DNA from: Leucocoprinus leucothites
Lineage: Eukaryota > Basidiomycota > Agaricomycetes > Agaricales > Agaricaceae
Direction: 5' to 3'
Length of the DNA: 64,000 nucleotides
NCBI GenBank assembly: GCA_013368445.1
Contig: JAACJO010000005.1
Coordinates: forward strand, 2,542,001 to 2,606,000
Shown one piece after another: positions 14,477 through 26,300 of this stretch (position 1 is the first letter of the stretch; every line of letters starts with the position of its first letter). The notes under the pieces are model-generated. The model was not told where the DNA came from. It worked only from the letters and a program-made list of their open reading frames with translations, and searched no databases. Position numbers and translations under genes: made by a program.

Positions 14477-16643
14477 CTATTCTATAATCTTCCAGTAGAC
14501 CGCAGTATTGCCGTAGCCCGCAACGGCACGTTGTTCAACAGCAACGTTCCGCTTCCACACTTTCCCCCCAAGATCTAACACCTCCTTCGCTTTCTTCTTC
14601 ATCAACATGAGCCGCTCTCCATCAGGTGCATCGAGCGTGACAGGCATTGCAGAGCTTGACTTTCTCCCATTACCCAGTTCATAGTCGTAGTTCTTTCCCC
14701 ATACCACGAGATCTTGGCCCCCCACCCCCTCAGACTCAGCCGAGGAGTCGAGTGCAACAAGGACATGGCCCGTAGGCGAGATAACAACTTCAGCTGGCCT
14801 AATTGGTTCTAGCTGCTTCGTCCTATCGCTATCTATGTAATATGACAGCATGGTCAGCCTCGCTGCAGAACGAGACAAAAAGCGAGCGCCCACATTGTTG
14901 AAGTCCGCTCACGTTCTTAACCCGAGCTGGGGTGCCTTGAGAGTTCGTGTAGGTGCTATTGCCAAGCCCGCCATTTTGTCCGTTACCACACATGAGCAGA
15001 TCCATTGTTGTCGAATTACCGGCACTTGAGCGTTCCACGGCGAATGCCGTGAGATCACCCCCTAGTTGCTTGGTCAGTTTGGAACACTGGAAGGATAACC
15101 CTATGACGACGCGGAGTATAAAACGCACGGGCTGTTACGTCCAGACATCTGCTGCGTGTATTTTTTGGAATCATTCGCCACAAAATCACCTCCGTTGGAA
15201 CCGTGATTGTGTCCAGAGTCACATTCGCTCCCAGCCCGATCTGGCTGCTCGGGGTGGTCAAAAGGAAGCTAAAATACTTCGATAGGAGGGCTCACCCGTA
15301 TTCATTAGCTCCCCAGCCCAGCACACGGCCGTGAGTTCGAGCAAAACTGCTTCTACCACCGGCGGCAATTTGGTTGACCTCAATTCCACGCAAGGCAGGA
15401 ATCTCGTATAAATGAGTACACCAGTGAATGGTAGAGCCATCGATATTGGAGAGATCAATTGCGACATCAGAGGTAGGCGTAATGCGTACGGTGTCCCCAG
15501 AAGCATCCTGGAGAGATTTCGGTGTCAACTCAACCTTGAGGCTTTTTGGTTTCGTCTTTAAAACGGCTGCAGCTGGATCTAGAATTTCAAAGGAACGAAA
15601 ACCAAGCTGTCCATATCTGTTTGCTTCTTTGTTCACAGGGTGTGCAAATGTGCGCCCTTTGCTGGTAAGCGCAAGGAGATGGTTCTCTCCCGCTGTGATA
15701 CAAGTGAATCTGAATAGTAAAATGAGTATACCGACACCCCAAGGTGAAAAAAATCGATACCTCTCGCCCCAGCCAAGCTCTTGTTGTGGAGTAAGCTCCT
15801 GGTATTGGATGTTCTTACTCTTTCCCAAAAGCCAACTCGACCATGACCCCTTGGCACCAGAACTGCCAGAGGGAATTTCCTGGTTCAAAGCATCTGCAGC
15901 CAGAACGTACACCTTCCCTGATGCAGAGAGTGCATAGACCTTGTAATCCGTCAACTGAAGCTTGACTATATTCTACAAGAATTTAGTTAGCTCAGGGTGT
16001 TTCTAACCGGGCGTAATAGCTGGCGTATACCTTCCCCGTCAAGGTCGGAATCGGTTTTGCTGCACCTTGCAAAGCGGCGGACCCAAGAAAGCCGTCGCCC
16101 CATTGGTACACATCTCCTCTTGCGTCAACACAAGCAGAATGCCGTCTATGTAATTGCATGTCCCTCAGCGCGACATTATCCAGCCATGCCGCGATAGTTG
16201 GAGACCGAATAACCTTTTCCTTCTCTTCGCTGCCGGACACTGCACGGGAGGTCGTAGGGTGTAGGGCCTGGTGACTTTGCAGCGTTTCGTTCCTATATTG
16301 TTAGCGCCCACTCAATAAAATAAAAGCTTATATAACCTGGTGCACACCTGTTCGACCCCCAGATCAAGGAGTGAAGAGAACTTTGGTCTTGCCAAATTTT
16401 AGCCTCAGGCGACGGTGATTTGCTTTGAGGTGCATAAGGAGTAGCAAGTGGGATTCTGGCTGTTGCCTCGGTGTCGTTATAAATCCTAGGAGAGCTGGTA
16501 TACCAGAGGTACGATCCGACTGTGATACCGGAAGCAAGAGCAGCGACTGCAGCTACATTTCGCCGTGGTCGAGGAACGGAGCGACTTTGGTGGTATAGCC
16601 TCCGAAAACAAGGCTGAATATTACCGCCCGCACACTTGAACAT
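14477..16643 (-). CDS. Mitochondrial RCC1-repeat protein, FMP25-like
   Basis: RCC1-like beta-propeller related to yeast Fmp25 and human RCC1L, mitochondrial proteins linked to respiratory complex or mitoribosome assembly (family knowledge). Exons: 16643-16348, 16292-16031, 15972-15761, 15709-15296, 15244-15129, 15061-14894, 14832-14477; 607 residues. The Arg-rich N-terminus (FRRLYHQSRSVPRPRRN) followed by a hydrophobic helix (AAVAALASGITVGSYLW) indicates a mitochondrial presequence and inner-membrane anchor. RCC1 blades are visible as RGDVYQWGDGFLG, CITAGENHLLALTSKGRTF, QIAAGGRSSFARTHGRVLGW, LLMCGNGQNGGLGN and LVVWGKNYDYELGNG. The start is the ATG at 16643; upstream in-frame codons are non-ATG. 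Confidence 0.88.
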
Positions 16644-16766
16644 TGTGGGTGAACACAAAGGTATTTACAGCAGAATAAGCTTGTGCTGGAGCTCGGCGAG
16701 ACAGGGACGCTGGCATTCCACGTGATGTCATCTATGTGCATCGTACTAAAAATAGTGATAACCGCT

Positions 16767-17362
16767 CTACACCTTCTCCGGTAGGGTACACTTGAAAGTG
16801 GTCTCAGAAGTAGAGCATTCTGTACTCTCGTCATCGTCCTCCATTACGTCTTCACAATGCTGAAGCTCCAGCCCGTCTATCTTCAACTCCATGTCTAACC
16901 CAAAATTTGCCTTCGATGGTGTCGGAGGAGTTATCATCAACTTCATAATTCCTCCTTTCTGACTTTCACTCCCGATCATGACCGGCTGGGAGGGTGATAC
17001 AGATATCGTGTCGTTATTGAACGATACGGACGGGTTGTGTTGTAGCCCAAGCGTTCCTCTCCCTAAGAAAGAAGATTCGCGGCGTAGATTGCAAATACTG
17101 CTGGCGTACGAAGGTGGACGGCTGAGTCGACTGTTGCTGTTGCTGTGACGTATCTCTGAGTTCCTTTCTGAGGTATACCAGACTCTAGGCGTAAATTTCG
17201 CCATGCGAGGGGGCCTGGAACAGAGAAAAACGACCAGGGCCGCCACGAAGAGTATGACGGCGATAAAAACTGCTAGAAGAAAAAGGGCCACTTGGTGTAT
17301 CCTTTCAGGCTGTAGATGAAATCACGATATGACGACCACTTACTTGCGGTTGCCTGCTTCAT
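16767..17362 (-). CDS. Small single-pass membrane protein
   Basis: Not recognised. Exons 17362-17344 and 17290-16767 give 180 residues. The intron at 17291-17343 is inferred from the only donor/acceptor pair that joins the ATG exon in phase to the long frame, giving MKQATA then MALFLLAVFIAVILF. One N-terminal transmembrane helix (about 7-29) is followed by a Ser/Asn/Arg-rich region (NSNSRLSRPPSYASS) and an acidic tail (EDVMEDDDESTEC). The likely topology is a short lumenal or outer N-terminus with a cytosolic tail. It lies on the same strand between the FMP25-like gene and the COMPASS subunit gene. Confidence 0.6.
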
Positions 17363-17592
17363 GTTCGCTGTCTTGTTGGTAGGAATAAGAAACAGATAGG
17401 TAATAGGGTGACTAGGTCAGCCCTCTGGTTTTAAACGGATCTCGTGGCTAACAACTCCCCAGGCCAGATATCAATGGATCGGACGAAGGTGGATATTACA
17501 ACGAAGGTCCATACACTGGCACAAAAAGGGAGAATTCGATGGAATCAATATCTAATAGACATTAAGGGAGTAACTGCGGAATAATAGCGACC

Positions 17593-19954
17593 TCAGCGAT
17601 CTTCCTCTTCCTCTTCCTCCTGACGAAGATACTCAATTTTCTGCCTGATCCTCCTTCCATCGACATCACCTTCCTCGTCCCTCTCACCCTCCTCTTGTTC
17701 GGCATAGAATTCGCCAGCCTCTTCAGTACCATGCTCCTCTTCTTCCTGAAAGTCCGACGCATACTCGCTCCCAGCAAGGCCGACATACGATGTGGCGGTC
17801 GGTGCAGGTGAATGGCCATCAGCTAGCTCGACCCTAATCCCAACATCAGCTTGCTCGTAATCTCGTTCCTTCTGGTCCTGGACATAAGTCTGGTCCGTTC
17901 CGTCTACATCCTGGGGTCCGTCATCATGCGACGGCTCCGGAATCTCGGACGGAGTCGAAGGTCCCCTTGGGACCGCACTATTACTCTCTAACTCGAGAGC
18001 TGCAGCCTCAATTTCCCTGTCTAGATCGTACGCCGCAGTTGAATACCTCAACGGGCTAGGACTTGGGTATCCTGAGCTCGTATGTCCGGTGCCGAATCCC
18101 CCGACCGCGCCAGCAACACTAAGCTGATTAGGCGTAACGACGCCCCCTTCTTCTTTGGGTGGCAGCCCCATGGCCTCGCGTTTCTTCGCTTCTGCTTCAG
18201 CAGCCTTCTTCACTCTCCGCTTTGCATCTGTCTCTCTCCTCTTTTGTTTCCTCTGCTCCGCCTTCTCTTCCTCGCGTTTGGTGGTCTCGTTCCACTTCTT
18301 AAGCTCAACCCTGGCCTCCTCCTCCTCTAGTGCGTCGAGATCCCATTGCTCTTGCATGAACTCCACGTACCGCTCACATGCAGGTCTCCACGTTCTCATG
18401 GGTTTGACATCTACATCTGCGTCTACGTTCATACCGTTTGGTGCCGGTTCGGAACCGCCTGGGTCGAGTTTCGGCTTCTTTTCTGGGGGAGCAAGGGGGT
18501 CCCTTCCCTCCAGCAGTGCATCGATATCTGGAGGTGGCGGACATTCAAAGTTCGGCCCTGGGTTGATGCGTACTGCACCGTCATTAAATAATGAGATGAA
18601 CGGATAGTACCCCAGCCATCCATCGTCAAATGGGTTTTGTCTATGTTCCTTTACGCCCTCCCTAGCCCTTTTCTTCTCTTTTGCCTTGCGTCGTTTGTCT
18701 TCCGGTTGCCGTAGTTGTAAGTAGTCGTACAAGTCTTGGAATGCCACGCCTTGACATTCGCCATTGACGAAAAATGCAACTTTGGACTCTGGCCCGAGAG
18801 TAGGTAACGGCCTAAGGAGTTCTTGGGGCTTGGTAGGTGAGTCGTTCGTCGCAGTTTCTGGGGGCTTCCCAGTGTTAGGTCCTGTTTTCTTCCCTGAGTT
18901 TGATGGGACCGACGATGACTGGGTGGATTTCGCAGACAACTCCACGAGACCGATCATTTCTTTGCTTTGCGGGTATTCAAGAATTTCAAAAACCTCTTGG
19001 CCCTTGAGATCGATGGGTATACGTTCACGGCGAATGTGAGCAGGATCATTTAGGTCTTTTGGGTTGGGCTTGCGCCTAGGTGGAAGGGAGATGTACATCC
19101 CAATGACGTCTCCCGTGCCGAAAGATTTACCGTAAGGTCGTAAGTGACCTAGCGTAGTTTTGGCGCCTGTTTTGTCGGTGTATCCGTAGCTATACCCGTC
19201 GGTCCCAACAGGCGTGTTTAAAGAAGCTTCGCGCCGTCCCCAACCCAATCTCACATGAGATCCCTCCCTCTTCACTTTCACCGGCCCGCCACCTCCACTG
19301 CCGTTCTCGTCTGGGTGCCCAGCACTTTGAACACGCTCACCGCCTCCATGCAGGATCTTGACCTCCAGATACCATTTCCCTTCTCTCATGGGTGCATTAC
19401 ATCGTGCACTACGGTAACCACTGGAACCGGCTAGTCCGAGGCCATCCTTCGTGACTCTGATATTCGTATTACGATCTTCCCAGCTGACGCGGTAGCTGGT
19501 TGGACTGGATTCAATGGAGCGGAACACTGTGGCATGGCCCGGTGGATTTATGCCCGCTGGTACATAGCGGAAGCCGACGCGATTAGAGCTGGCAAGGTCT
19601 GTTTTGAAGTAAGGTTCGGTGTGAGGATTTGGGGTATCGGTACATGGGACGAAGACAGGTCCTCGGGAGATTGTGAGAATTGGCCGTCCAGTGAGGTCGC
19701 CTCTGTTCGTCAGACTCCTTGAAGTAGAGACTTGTCAACCTAAATTGTCACAGTTGGGAGGAGAAACCATACTCATTTGTTGGTGCATTAGGTGTCGAGG
19801 CAGCAGGTGTGGACGCTGAATCTGACGGCGCTGGTGAAGGCGCAGCTACCGGGACACGCTTGCGCTTCTTTGACGGTTGACTAGGTGGTGGAACAGAACC
19901 GTTGTGAGCATTGAAATTTCCGTTAGGAGTGGTTTCTGGAGGAGGAGAGGACAT
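17593..19954 (-). CDS. SPRY-domain COMPASS subunit (Bre2/Ash2 type)
   Basis: Bre2/Ash2 is a core subunit of the Set1/COMPASS histone H3K4 methyltransferase. Exons 19954-19773 and 19717-17593 give 768 residues. An NLS (KKRKRVP, about residue 30) precedes the conserved pre-SPRY segment (LTGRPILTISRGPVFVPC, VGFRYVPAG). The SPRY domain follows: SARCNAPMREGKWYLEVKIL, HVRLGWGRREASLNTPVGTD, GYSYGYTDKTG, VAFFVNGECQGVAFQDLY, and YYPFISLFNDGAVRINPGPN. It is split by a low-complexity insert (about residues 315-375), as in yeast Bre2. The C-terminal third is a charged coiled coil (AKRRVKKAAEAEAKKRE) and an acidic tail. No PHD or winged-helix region precedes the SPRY, so it is closer to Bre2 than to animal ASH2L. 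The start is divergent from the E2, 112 bp away. Confidence 0.9.
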
Positions 19955-20066
19955 GGCGAAGTGTGTGCTGGTTGGCTAATTTCGGTGTAGTGATCTTGCT
20001 TGCCTAATTTGGCAGCTGTGCTCCTGTGCCAATTTACCGTGATCTTGTGCCTCTGCTCTCGCGGCC
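19955..20066. promoter_or_regulatory. Compact divergent promoter, Bre2/Ash2-like and E2
   Basis: Only 112 bp separate the two start codons, so the two genes must share or overlap their core promoters and 5' UTRs. No TATA box is visible. Confidence 0.6.
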
Positions 20067-21140
20067 ATGGCTACTCTTAGGTGCGTTGTGCATGCTGTGA
20101 TGAGAACGATTTCTAACTCTCGTGTATAGACGTATTCAGAAGGTAATCCTTATCTGTGCTAGGTTTGGAGCCGCTGGGTTAATGCTACAACATCACAGGA
20201 AATCACTGATATTAAGAACAACCCGATCGAGGTGAGTTGACGCGACCTTTTGTGAAGACAACTGGGATCACATATGTATCTACATGCAGGGTCTTAATGT
20301 AGAACCCCAAGAAGATAACCTGTTCGAATGGAAGTGCACAATCAAGGGTGCTGTACGATAATTTCTTCTCTGGGTGTGTTCACGCTGACAGACAAATGAA
20401 CAAACGTTTCACATTCCTTCACTTTGAAACAACGCCATATCATGAATTGGCGACCTTCTAGTCTGATTCGCCATACAAGGGAGGGTCATTCAACTTCAAC
20501 CTGAGCTTGCCGGTCAACTTCCCTTTCAAAGCTCCAACAGTGCGTCATTCCTACCGCGTGTTAATGGCGATAGAGTTGACTATGAAACCCGGGCACCTCC
20601 TATCTCCTCACAAATTCCTTTTGATTGCACAGGTTACGTTCACGACTAAGATCTATCATCCCGGTATCAACGAGGAGGGTGCTATCTGTGTTCCTGTCCT
20701 AAGGGACGAGGTACTTTTCTGGCCTTTCAAGTTTATATCACCTTCGGACTGATTGTCTCCTTTTTGCATGGGCCATAGTGGAAGCCGACTGTGACGCTTT
20801 CGTCAGGTGAGTACTGACTCTATTTTCGATCTCCCGTAGCTTGCTTTGTCTGATTGGAGATCTGGGGTTGGGGTCGTAGTGCTCCTGACCATTAAGGAGA
20901 AAGTCAACAACCCAAGCACCGATGATCCATTTGAGCCGGATATTGCTGCTGTGCGTCTGATAACAAAATCCATTCAGATCGCAGGACTAAGGGGGTTGTG
21001 TTGCATGCAGGTACTGAAGAACGACAAATCCAAATTTAACCAGACGGCGAGGGATTGGATCAAGAAGTAAGTGTCTCCCTGTATCTCTTTTGTCGTCGCA
21101 TCGTTGACTCCGCGTCGTGTTCAGGTATGCATCGTCGTGA
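20067..21140 (+). CDS. Ubiquitin-conjugating enzyme E2 (UBCH5/UBCH7-like)
   Basis: A class I E2 that takes ubiquitin from E1 on its active-site cysteine and passes it on with an E3. Ten exons: 20067-20080, 20130-20142, 20199-20231, 20290-20352, 20462-20539, 20633-20710, 20779-20806, 20880-20950, 21011-21066, 21125-21140; exactly 149 residues, the standard E2 core. Active-site Cys86 lies in GAICVPV. Other E2 marks are SDSPYKGGSF, FPFKAPTVTFTTKIYHP, DEWKPTVTL and NPSTDDPFEPDIA. The usual HPN triplet reads H76-P77-G78, so the conserved Asn is Gly. The first two coding exons are only 14 and 13 nt. The closest named class is uncertain. Confidence 0.92.
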
Positions 21141-23306
21141 TTTCCCTAGCCGCCCTGCACTGTAACCACCTAGTGTCTCGTGTTTGATCGAGCTTCGAGT
21201 TACTTCTGCAATGCAACCCGTAGCCCTTCTCCCTTCTCCGTTCCCTTCTTTATCCGCTATTTCTCAATCAAGTAGTACTCGAGTTTCTGCAATCAAAGCA
21301 ATCAATTCATCATCCATCCGCCTTAAGTATTGTCTCGAGTTCCCCGTGTCACGCTTGAACACACTCCGAAACCCAGGTCATGTATACCCAGGCTATTCAT
21401 ACTAGAGATTGATTTCCTCAATGGAGTTGCTTCTTAGCCGTCTCGGTAGCGACATGCCGTGAACCGAGGCAACCCAAGAACTTGGAGAGAAGGCTTAAGG
21501 TTCTTCTAGTGCCGGAGGACGGCTTCTATACATCAAGTTTAATTAAGTCTTTCCTTCCAGGACTCGGTAGTCAGGCCTCAGGCGTTGTAAAGTTCCGGAG
21601 GACATTGGTGATGATGCCATTCATTTGTTTTGCCTGTCCTTCAAGATGCATGGTTGCGGCTGATAACATCGCAGAAGACATGCAGGCCACGGAACACGAT
21701 GAACGCTTATCATCCAACATTCAACCCCCCAGCCTCGAGGAAATGAATGTAGTATGATGTATGACCGTGCTTGTGCACAAGCGACAAGAGGTACCACGTA
21801 TACATATATGACCACAACACCACACTGAGGCTTTGCCGCGGGGTAGCCCAGAATGTTGAACCTCTTTCGCCTTTTGCAGTCAGCCCTTCAGAACTCCATG
21901 CCCTTGACTGTCAAGGACTCCAGAAGAACAAAGGATAGTTTAGCATGGCATACCACACCAAGGTGATCCTGTCGATCACTTTACCCGCATTCAAATAGCT
22001 GGCATGACAAAGGACGCGACGCCTCAAGGCGTTTATCCGGTCTCCGCGACTATGTGTTTGTTGAACTGCGTGTGTCTATCGGCCTAGCTTACGCCGTGTT
22101 GTGCCACATTACCACTCAATTCTGATTTTACGATTACGATGCAAATTGGAGACTGATTGACTGCGCTTGGTACGGTGCTTGGTATTACGAGAACCATGAT
22201 CATGATAAGATTCATTGTATGCATTAACCTCACTTAGGCAAGTAGCGTATATTCTCAGGGGTTTCCGTACAACCGTGGTTGGTGATTTCCACTGTCATCA
22301 GTGGCTTGGGAGTGGTTGGTGGTGTAATATAAGGTCTTTTTCGCTATTTTGAGGGATCAGTGACTAACTCGGAAATTACCAGAGTGGCAAGGCCGAATGT
22401 AGGATTTTAGAAGGACCGAAATTTGATTTCCGTGACATATGTGGACTGTCTCCGCAAGCCGTGGTAACAGAGTAATGATGTAGTGGTTACAACGGGAAAG
22501 CTGACCTGTCCTTCCTCGACATACTTGGCCCTAGCCAACGGGAACTTGGGCCTCGCGATTCCAGAAAGAATTTCTCTTCTGATCACACTCCTATTCTCGT
22601 TGTACTCATCTGGCCCAGAAAAGGCCCCTCCTCGTGTTCACCACGTTGTCTTTCCAAATTCGTCTTCAATTCCCTACCACCCATCCCCCCTACACGCTTT
22701 GACGCCTCAAAAACCGCATTAATTGAATCAATTCAGCCCCAGGTTTCCAGGCTGGACACGCTCTGCGCAGCGGAATCACGTTTGTCCGGCGCTTTTTGTC
22801 GAGATATTTGGATTTCAGCCAGTAGTTTGTGAGGGATAAGAGGAGCAAAGGCAGTCGCACGAGAGAAGCGTGGAGTACTTCAGTATTCTTCTTGTCAAAC
22901 GTCAGTTGACGACCATCCGGGGACGCAACCCAAAACTACAAGTGAAGTGGGCCATTGTTTGGGACCAGGCCTAAATTTCATCCTTCATCGGCCATCGCTC
23001 AAGTCGAAACTCTGATTCCCCCAGTTGGCTTCTGTGGAGTTGCCAAAGGCCAACGTGTAAGGAACAAGCACACATAGGGAAAGGAACTTTAAAGGCGAAA
23101 AGGCAAGAGTAGCCCAGTGTTTTGTTGGGATATAGCCGTCGAACAGAAATTGCAGAAGAGGGATAGCAGGAGAGATCTACCAGCGGGTGTCGGTGGCTGA
23201 GAAGCAACGAGGCGTTCCAGGCTATTATATCGCCTTACCACCGGAGCCTGTATTTGACGGAACAAGCTTGGAGAATAGAGCATAAGAGCTGCGAGAGAAA
23301 CGCAAA
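21141..23306. other. Gene-poor 2.2-kb intergenic region
   Basis: No frame here shows family motifs, good splice sites or a signal peptide; open frames are short and biased like noncoding DNA. The right end probably holds the promoter and 5' UTR of the long serine-rich gene. A noncoding RNA cannot be excluded. Confidence 0.4.
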
Positions 23307-26300
23307 ATGCATAGATTTAGGTATGTATAATTCGCCCATCTTTGTTCTTTGAAATATGCCTTCTTGGGTGTTCCATTGAATGTTCTTGTCCTTTGTTTTT
23401 CCGACTGTTTGGATGTCCCTGGGTGGTAGAAAGATCCTCGAGGCAGACTGCTGTAGCGGGTTACATGCAAAGGAGTGTCTGACGCCCTCTCACTCTTCTC
23501 TTTACCCTCTTCCTCGTCGACGCGACCTTCGAGCCAGAACGAAGCCTAGGATCGTGCCAGAGAACAGCTCGCATTTCATTTCCTCTTACTCCCTTTATAC
23601 TTGCCTTTCTCGTCCCCGCAATTCCGATCTCCTCGCCCAATCCTGCGCTCCACGCGAATACCACGTTGGGGTTTTAATGCTGGTTGCCCTGCGCACAAAG
23701 CCAGACAGCGTAGAATCCGATAATACTCGCTTCGTATCGCCCATTCCTGATCCAAGCCAGCTCAGGAAATAGCGGCATTTTCCAGCGGGTCTGCGTCCCT
23801 TACGTTCACTAGTCTGACGCAAATTCATTCCTCTTCATTTTAACACAAACCTTCTTTTCCACTTCCTGCTTCTTTCTTCTCCCTCTCCCCTTTCCTCCTT
23901 TCGTTCGAATCCTCCTTCTCGCCTCCGCACACATCGCTTCGAGCAAGTATTAGAACGCTCGAACCTTCGTTGGTTATCTCGCCAACCAAACGCTCATTGC
24001 ATCTCGGGTTTTCTTATTCCTGTTCCTTTTTTTATCTTGTCTGTTCTTGTTTCCTTTCCCCCTCGTTGTTATCTCCCGGATTCTCGTAACTGACCATAAC
24101 TTTCTTGTCCCTTCCCGTTTTCTTCTAGGCGGAAATCTGAATCCAAACGTAGCCAGACGCCGGTAACTCGACAGGGTCCAGACCAGCTTCTGGTAACATC
24201 CCTCTCGGCACAATCGCCTACCTCGCCCACTCTTCCTAGTCCGGGCGTATTCCGGCACTCCCAACCGCAACCTCCACCTGAATCCAGTTCTCTTCCTCCT
24301 TCACCTAACCCCCCTCGAATAGCAGAAGAACCTTCCTCAGTTGGGTCTCTGCCTTTCATACAACCGAACGATTTTCGAGCCTCCGTGCTCTTACCAGAGT
24401 GCGTTTTGTGTCTTATATCTTCAATGTTCTTCAACTAATGAACTCTCATGATTTTTGCTTCGCCCTTTTGTGCTTCTCAATAACCCTAATACCACTGCGC
24501 TACGTCATTACCTTCGATGCATCATTCCGTTCCCTTGTTGTTTCCCTTCCACTGATATTCGTCATGACGTACGGTTGCTTGCCATTCTATATCAATCTGT
24601 ATACGACTTCACAGATTTTCACAGCAATTCCCCGTCCTTCGCTCACTAACTATCGACGATCTCAAAGGTCGTTTTGCGGACCAAAGAGCACGAGGCTCGG
24701 AGAACCGGATCACAGAAGAAGAGGAAGACATGATTCTCGACGCCCTACGTTTTCGCTCGCGAGGCTCAAACAATGCCCAACCATCTCAGGAAACCCTTTC
24801 CCCCGACGACCAACCGCTCCCCTCGTCCACTAACTTGACTGCGTCGCCGAGTGGTAGTAGTCGATCAAAACGTTATAGCAACAACCTATTTGGGTCGGGT
24901 CGTTTGAGGGATTACAAGTACATGAGGAGTAAAGCGAGTTTGACTGGCTCAACGCGGTCAAATTCGTCCGTTACACCCACAGAGTCGTCTGTCGCTGCTG
25001 GAAGGATCAACTCAATAGCCGAGAGTACGAGTACGTCAAGTTTGCGACCAATGACACCAGAGGGTGCAGCCTCCGCATCGATCTCGAGTATCGTGTCATC
25101 ATTGCAGACGGGTTTGTCTCCACCTCAGCAGGAAGACGAAAGCTTGGCTGAATCCAGTACAAGCAATATTTCGAGTTCTGGCTATGGTGCCGAGGAAAGC
25201 TCGATTTCGTCAGGTGGAATGTCAACTACCTCAATTGAGTGTAAGTTGAAGACGATGGACCCTGGGGCGCTGAAAAGGGCTTCGCTGGCGTTGCAAGCAG
25301 CTATCAAGGAATTGGAGGATGAGACAGAAGACGAGATTGTATTGCCGCGGTCACGGACACCATATGGTGTTGTCAACGATTTGCCTGATTCTGTGAGTAC
25401 TTGTCCATGTTCATATAAGCGACGTTCCCCTTGTTTTGCTTCATTTGTTTTGACGGGGAAATATTAATACTGATGCTATTGTTTCTTTGCTTTTGAACTA
25501 TGTCCTCGCTCTCACACACTCTCATCTCACTTAATCGCCTTTTCAACACCAAACTCATGAAAAATACCTTCGATGAACATGCCATCAATAAATCTGATGC
25601 TGAAACAATCAAAACTAACCACCCCATCACCTCCGGCCGGACTCATCAACAAAAACAGAACGCTAGCTATTCCTCTACTGAGCCCGGTGTTGCCGTGGCC
25701 GTCAGCACCGCTGACAAGCATAAACCACCTGGATCAGAGGAACGCCGCGCCTCACCTCTTCCCTCACGTACCCTCCCAGGTTATATTCCAGGCATGAACC
25801 GTCCAATGACACCCCGTGACTTTGAACTCGACGACCGCTCTCACTCCACCACACCTCGTGCGACATCCCCAGTCATGAGCACTTTCCAGTCCGACTCCCT
25901 ATCTTCTTCCCTGGCGACACCAGGATCACTATCTGGTGCAGGTTTAGGGAGGAAGGAATCAATTTCAGCTGCCACTGTGAGACAGAGCCCAAGACCGAGT
26001 ACACCATCTTTGTTTTTACAAAGGACTCCAAGCGTGAATGGTCGCCAGACGCCTGAGGCACAAGAAAGTATCAGGCGAAGCGGAAGTGGGAGTGGAGGGG
26101 ATCAGCCGATCGAGTTCGAGAGTCCGTTGAACTCATCGCTGTTGGCCCGCAGAAGGCCCATTTCTCCGCTCTCAAACGTGGCAGCGTCAGCGTCTAGTAG
26201 TGGGAATGCGGCTGTGGTTGGCAATGCGATTTCCTCGAGGCCAAGTACACCTTCAAATGTCATCTGGCAACCCAGCTTGAGTGGAACCACGGGTACGATG

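Noticed and set aside
15428..15937. 169-codon + strand frame
   Set aside because: Fully antisense to RCC1-repeat exons that have clear family motifs.
18155..18607. 150-codon + strand Ser/Phe-rich frame
   Set aside because: Antisense to the charged coiled coil of the Bre2/Ash2-like gene.
23971..24434. Minus-strand frames of about 100-120 codons
   Set aside because: Arg/Gly-rich complement of a CT-rich intron and the second exon of the serine-rich orphan; no motif or signal.
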